From positions 496,001-560,000 of the forward strand of contig NZ_LT630003.1 in the NCBI RefSeq assembly GCF_900105615.1: a DNA stretch of 64,000 bases, given 5' to 3'. Origin of the DNA: Lacrimispora sphenoides JCM 1415 (GTDB lineage Bacteria > Bacillota > Clostridia > Lachnospirales > Lachnospiraceae). A program made the position numbers and the translations under genes. Below the pieces are notes generated by a model, which worked only from the letters and a program-made list of their open reading frames with translations, was not told the DNA's origin and searched no databases. Positions within the stretch are counted from its first letter, which is position 1, and each line of letters begins with the position of its first letter. Below are positions 61,848 through 64,000 of the stretch, one piece after another.

Positions 61848-62915
61848 ATGTCTGAATTAACTAAAATTTTAAAAGGAACAAGGACACATCTGATGAACGG
61901 CGTATCTTATATGCTTCCGGTGGTGGTAGGCGGCGGTGTATTGATGGCGGTTGCTGTTATGATGGCAGGGAAAGGGGCGGCCCCGGAGAGCGGTTTGGCA
62001 GGAAGTATCTGGCAGATCGGGGTCAGTGCTTTAGGGCTTATGGTACCAGTGCTGTCTGCCTATATTGCAGTTTCCATTGCCGATCGTCCCGGAATTGCTC
62101 CCGGGCTTGCAGGCGGCGTACTTGCTGGCAGCATTGGAGCGGGTTTTCTGGGAGGAATCGTTTCCGGTCTTTTTGCCGGCATTATTTGTTATTATTTAAA
62201 AAAGATCAAGCTACCTAAAGCTGTTCAGTCCTTAAAGTCCATCATAATAATCCCCATAGTCAGCGTCCTGCTTACGGGTATCCTGATGCTGTTCGTGCTT
62301 GGCGGTCCCATCGCCTCTTTGATGAAGGTGCTTACCGAATTCCTGACTAATATGAACGATGGAAATAAAATCCTTTTAGGTTTGATCGTGGGAGCAATGA
62401 TTGCCTTTGACTTAGGCGGGCCGGTAAACAAAGTTGCATTCAGCTTTATGGTTGCAACAATCAGCATGGGGATCTATACATATGCAGGCCCATGTGCCAT
62501 AGCCATTGCAGTTCCTCCGCTTGGAGCGGGCACTGCCTCTCTGATTCTGAAAAACAAGTTTACAGCAGAGGAACGGGAAGCAGGAATCGGTTCTTTGGCC
62601 ATGGGAGCGGTAGGAATCTCTGAAGGAGCGATTTCCTATACCAGTGCAGACCCTCTTCATATGATTCCTATAAATATGATAAGCACAGCGATTGCTTCTG
62701 CTCTTGCTTATGCCATTGGAGTGACATGTCAGGCAGCCTGGGGAGGCTTGATCGTCCTTCCGGTAGCAGGTAACCGTTTGGGATATGTTGCCTGTATGGC
62801 TGTTGGAGTTGGAATTTATGTGGCTTTGTGCGCAGTGTTTAAAAAGAATGTTTCAGAAGAAAATGAGGCTCTTGCAGCCGGTGATGACGATGATGTGGAT
62901 ATTTCATTTGAATAA
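61848..62915 (+). CDS. Fructose-family PTS, EIIC
   Basis: Membrane transporter EIIC of the fructose class, 355 residues with some nine hydrophobic segments. Family features: MNGVSYMLPVVVGGGVLMAV, a FDLGGPVNKVAFSF block and the GISEGAISYTSADPL motif. It is the counterpart of E. coli FrwC-type permeases. With the locus's enzymes, its substrate is probably a 1,5-anhydrohexitol phosphorylated at C6 during uptake. GGAGGAGAAGAGG precedes the ATG, 13 bp after EIIA. Confidence 0.92.
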   Translation: MSELTKILKGTRTHLMNGVSYMLPVVVGGGVLMAVAVMMAGKGAAPESGLAGSIWQIGVSALGLMVPVLSAYIAVSIADRPGIAPGLAGGVLAGSIGAGFLGGIVSGLFAGIICYYLKKIKLPKAVQSLKSIIIIPIVSVLLTGILMLFVLGGPIASLMKVLTEFLTNMNDGNKILLGLIVGAMIAFDLGGPVNKVAFSFMVATISMGIYTYAGPCAIAIAVPPLGAGTASLILKNKFTAEEREAGIGSLAMGAVGISEGAISYTSADPLHMIPINMISTAIASALAYAIGVTCQAAWGGLIVLPVAGNRLGYVACMAVGVGIYVALCAVFKKNVSEENEALAAGDDDDVDISFE

Positions 62916-62929
62916 AGGAGAGAATTACT

Positions 62930-63241
62930 ATGAAAATTATAGCAGTGACAGCGTGCCCTTCTGGGGTTGCTCATACCTACATGGCTGCCGAAGCCATCAG
63001 TAAAAAGTGTAAGGACAGAGGATGGGAAGTAAAGGTGGAGACACAGGGATCCATTGGTGTGGAAAATGAAATCACGTGTGAGGATGTGTTGAATGCCGAT
63101 GCCGTCATTCTGACAAAGGATATGCCGATTAAGAGGGAAGAACGCTTTAAAGGAAAGCTGATTGCAAGAGTTGCAATTGGAGATGCTATTAAAAAAACAG
63201 ATGCAATTCTCAATAAAATTGAAAGTGCTGTAAATAAATAG
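62930..63241 (+). CDS. Fructose-family PTS, EIIB
   Basis: EIIB of the fructose class, 103 residues, with the phosphorylated Cys9 in AVTACPSGVAHTYMAAEAI, the class signature. GEIIB-like strands and a polar C-terminus follow. AAAGGAGAG precedes the start. Last gene of the operon. Confidence 0.94.
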   Translation: MKIIAVTACPSGVAHTYMAAEAISKKCKDRGWEVKVETQGSIGVENEITCEDVLNADAVILTKDMPIKREERFKGKLIARVAIGDAIKKTDAILNKIESAVNK

Positions 63242-63261
63242 CTGTGGTTTTGGAAATAGTG

Positions 63262-63311
63262 GCCTGGTATGGCGGAGGGAGTGTCCGAATTTTGGATGAG
63301 TTATGCCAGGC
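63262..63311 (+). terminator. Possible terminator after the fructose-family PTS
   Basis: GCCTGGTAT (63262-63270) pairs with ATGCCAGGC (63303-63311, one G:T), with TCC/GGA inside the loop, followed only by TTTAAAA. Weak but well placed. Confidence 0.45.
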
Positions 63312-63479
63312 TTTAAAAGAAGCTTAGGGTGAGTACTGTTTCAATAATTTGCATGGATATAGGGTGGCTTGCACCAAGGCAACAAGATAAAGCCAGAACT
63401 CGATGAATTTACAGAAACGTTCTGAATAACTAAGAATATTAAGTCAAGACCATCAAAAACACAAAGCTGGAAAAAACAC
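63312..63479. other. Intergenic DNA without a recognisable gene
   Basis: Only short frames on both strands; no family recognised. It leads into the promoter at 63480. Confidence 0.5.
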
Positions 63480-63508
63480 TTGAATTTTAAAAATGCAAAT
63501 GCTATAAT
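63480..63508 (+). promoter_or_regulatory. Promoter of the last transcription unit
   Basis: -35 TTGAAT (63480-63485), 17 bp, extended -10 TGC-TATAAT (63500-63508). It implies a leader of about 215 nt before the lipoprotein gene. Confidence 0.7.
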
Positions 63509-63533
63509 CCAACCAATATATGAAACGAGAGAA

Positions 63534-63690
63534 CAAAGGGGTCTCAAGCGTACACAGTACGGTTGCGGCTCCTTTTGCTTTTGGATATTTGCCATGCATG
63601 TGATCAAATGTTCTAAGGCAAAAAAGTCTCTTAAGGAGAACAAGGAGGTTTTCCCTGCATTTTGAGGGAAGCCTCCTTGTTCCGTCTTTA
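63534..63690 (+). promoter_or_regulatory. Hairpin-rich leader with terminator-like stem before the binding-protein gene
   Basis: Hairpin 1 (about 63534-63581) has inner CGTAC/GTACG (63549-63553, 63557-63561) and outer CAAAGG/CCTTTTG-type pairing. Hairpin 2 pairs GAACAAGGAGG...TTTCCCT (63638-63656) with AGGGAAGCCTCCTTGTTC (63665-63682), followed by CGTCTTTATTTT. Its 18-bp stem and T-rich tail look like an attenuator. No T-box sequence is present. Confidence 0.5.
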
Positions 63691-63730
63691 TTTTCGTTTT
63701 GTATGATAATAGATTGAGGAGGAAACGATT

Positions 63731-64000
63731 ATGAAAAAAAGATTATTACCCGTAACTCTTATTACAGCAGTGACGGCAGCGCTTCTTGCCGGCTGCGGCT
63801 CATCTGCACAGCAAAGTGCTGCAGGAGGCAGTACAGCCGCTGCAAGTTCAGCGGCTTCCCAGGATAGAGAGTCTTCCCCTGAAGGCGGAGACGGGAAAAC
63901 CGTTAAGATCGGCGTTTACGGTCCTGTCACAGGGGGGTCTGCTGTTTATGGGGAAGGCGCGCAGAATGCCATTAACATGGCGGTTGAAGAAATCAACGAC
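63731..64000 (+). CDS. Branched-chain amino acid-type substrate-binding lipoprotein, N-terminal part (cut by window edge)
   Basis: The first 90 residues of an extracellular binding protein. Basic start, hydrophobic stretch and lipobox ALLAGC give lipidated Cys22; a Ser/Ala-rich linker runs to about residue 55. The mature domain begins TVKIGVYGPVTGGSAVYGEG and continues QNAINMAVEEIN, the pattern of LivJ/AmiC-type (periplasmic-binding family 6) proteins for branched-chain amino acids, short amides or urea. AGGAGG lies before the ATG. The frame remains open at the window end, so the gene and probably LivHMGF-like partners continue to the right. Confidence 0.88.
   Translation, partial: MKKRLLPVTLITAVTAALLAGCGSSAQQSAAGGSTAAASSAASQDRESSPEGGDGKTVKIGVYGPVTGGSAVYGEGAQNAINMAVEEIND

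Noticed and set aside
63510..63730. A T-box riboswitch before the LivJ-like gene
   Set aside because: The conserved T-box sequence (AGGGTGGNACCGCG) and specifier-loop features are absent, and the leader is rather short.

Overview
The window looks like a chromosomal segment of an anaerobic, low-to-mid GC Firmicute of the Clostridia, most likely a Lachnospiraceae-type gut or soil saccharolytic species. This rests on strong AGGAGG-type ribosome sites, many sugar ABC and PTS systems with local LacI, BglG, DeoR and RpiR regulators, an oxygen-sensitive glycyl radical enzyme with its activase, and a VanRS/VanY set like those of clostridia. The genus is inference. Almost all genes lie on the plus strand. 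Two clear minus-strand genes are present (36245-36904, 42327-42749). I saw no rRNA, tRNA, insertion sequence, phage gene or CRISPR array.

Region 1 (2-14327) is an alpha-glucan locus: a GH65 phosphorylase cut by the left edge, a LacI regulator, a CUT1 ABC importer without its own ATPase, a short cytoplasmic GH31, and two large secreted GH31 enzymes with CBM35-like modules. Architecture and order fit a cycloalternan (cyclic nigerosyl-nigerose) system: 6-alpha-glucosyltransferase and isomaltosyltransferase outside, import of the ring, then opening and phosphorolysis inside. Region 2 (14652-25025) is a mannoside locus: LacI, LplB/LplC-type permeases, binding protein, GH38 alpha-mannosidase and GH2 beta-mannosidase. 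Region 3 (25143-28003) is vanR-vanS-vanY without any resistance ligase. Region 4 (28117-34127) holds a LacI regulator, a ribose-type ABC importer and an aldo/keto reductase, with three related candidate operators.

Region 5 (34082-37469) is mixed accessory DNA: a degenerate reading frame with a 20-bp tandem repeat, a TetR regulator with a zinc-ribbon protein and a cysteine-less carboxymuconolactone-decarboxylase-like protein, a DUF3298 protein and a PEBP-family protein. Region 6 (37548-42310) is a beta-glucoside operon (LicT-type antiterminator, BglP-type IIBCA, GH1 phospho-beta-glucosidase), with one classical antiterminator/terminator leader and a second, unusual cloverleaf-like leader. Region 7 (42327-43849) is a divergent flavin-binding protein and WYL regulator pair. 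Region 8 (43956-49678) joins a mannose-family PTS to an RpiR regulator, MurQ and a penicillin-binding-like serine hydrolase, suggesting salvage of N-acetylmuramic acid or a derivative.

Region 9 (49833-53966) holds single genes (HD hydrolase, ANT(6)-like nucleotidyltransferase, DUF3795 protein, Gfo/Idh/MocA oxidoreductase, histidine phosphatase) and a compact pseudoknot-forming element at 51991-52079. Region 10 (54006-63241) joins DeoR, a PflD/YbiW-like glycyl radical enzyme, its activase, an FSA-type aldolase, a PRD regulator and a fructose-family PTS; the set fits the 1,5-anhydrohexitol ('anhydroglycolysis') route. The window ends in a binding lipoprotein of the branched-chain amino acid type, behind a promoter and a hairpin-rich leader.

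The common theme is capture of unusual sugars, each by its own transporter and cytoplasmic enzymes. Functional names come from motif reading and neighbourhood, not database searches.
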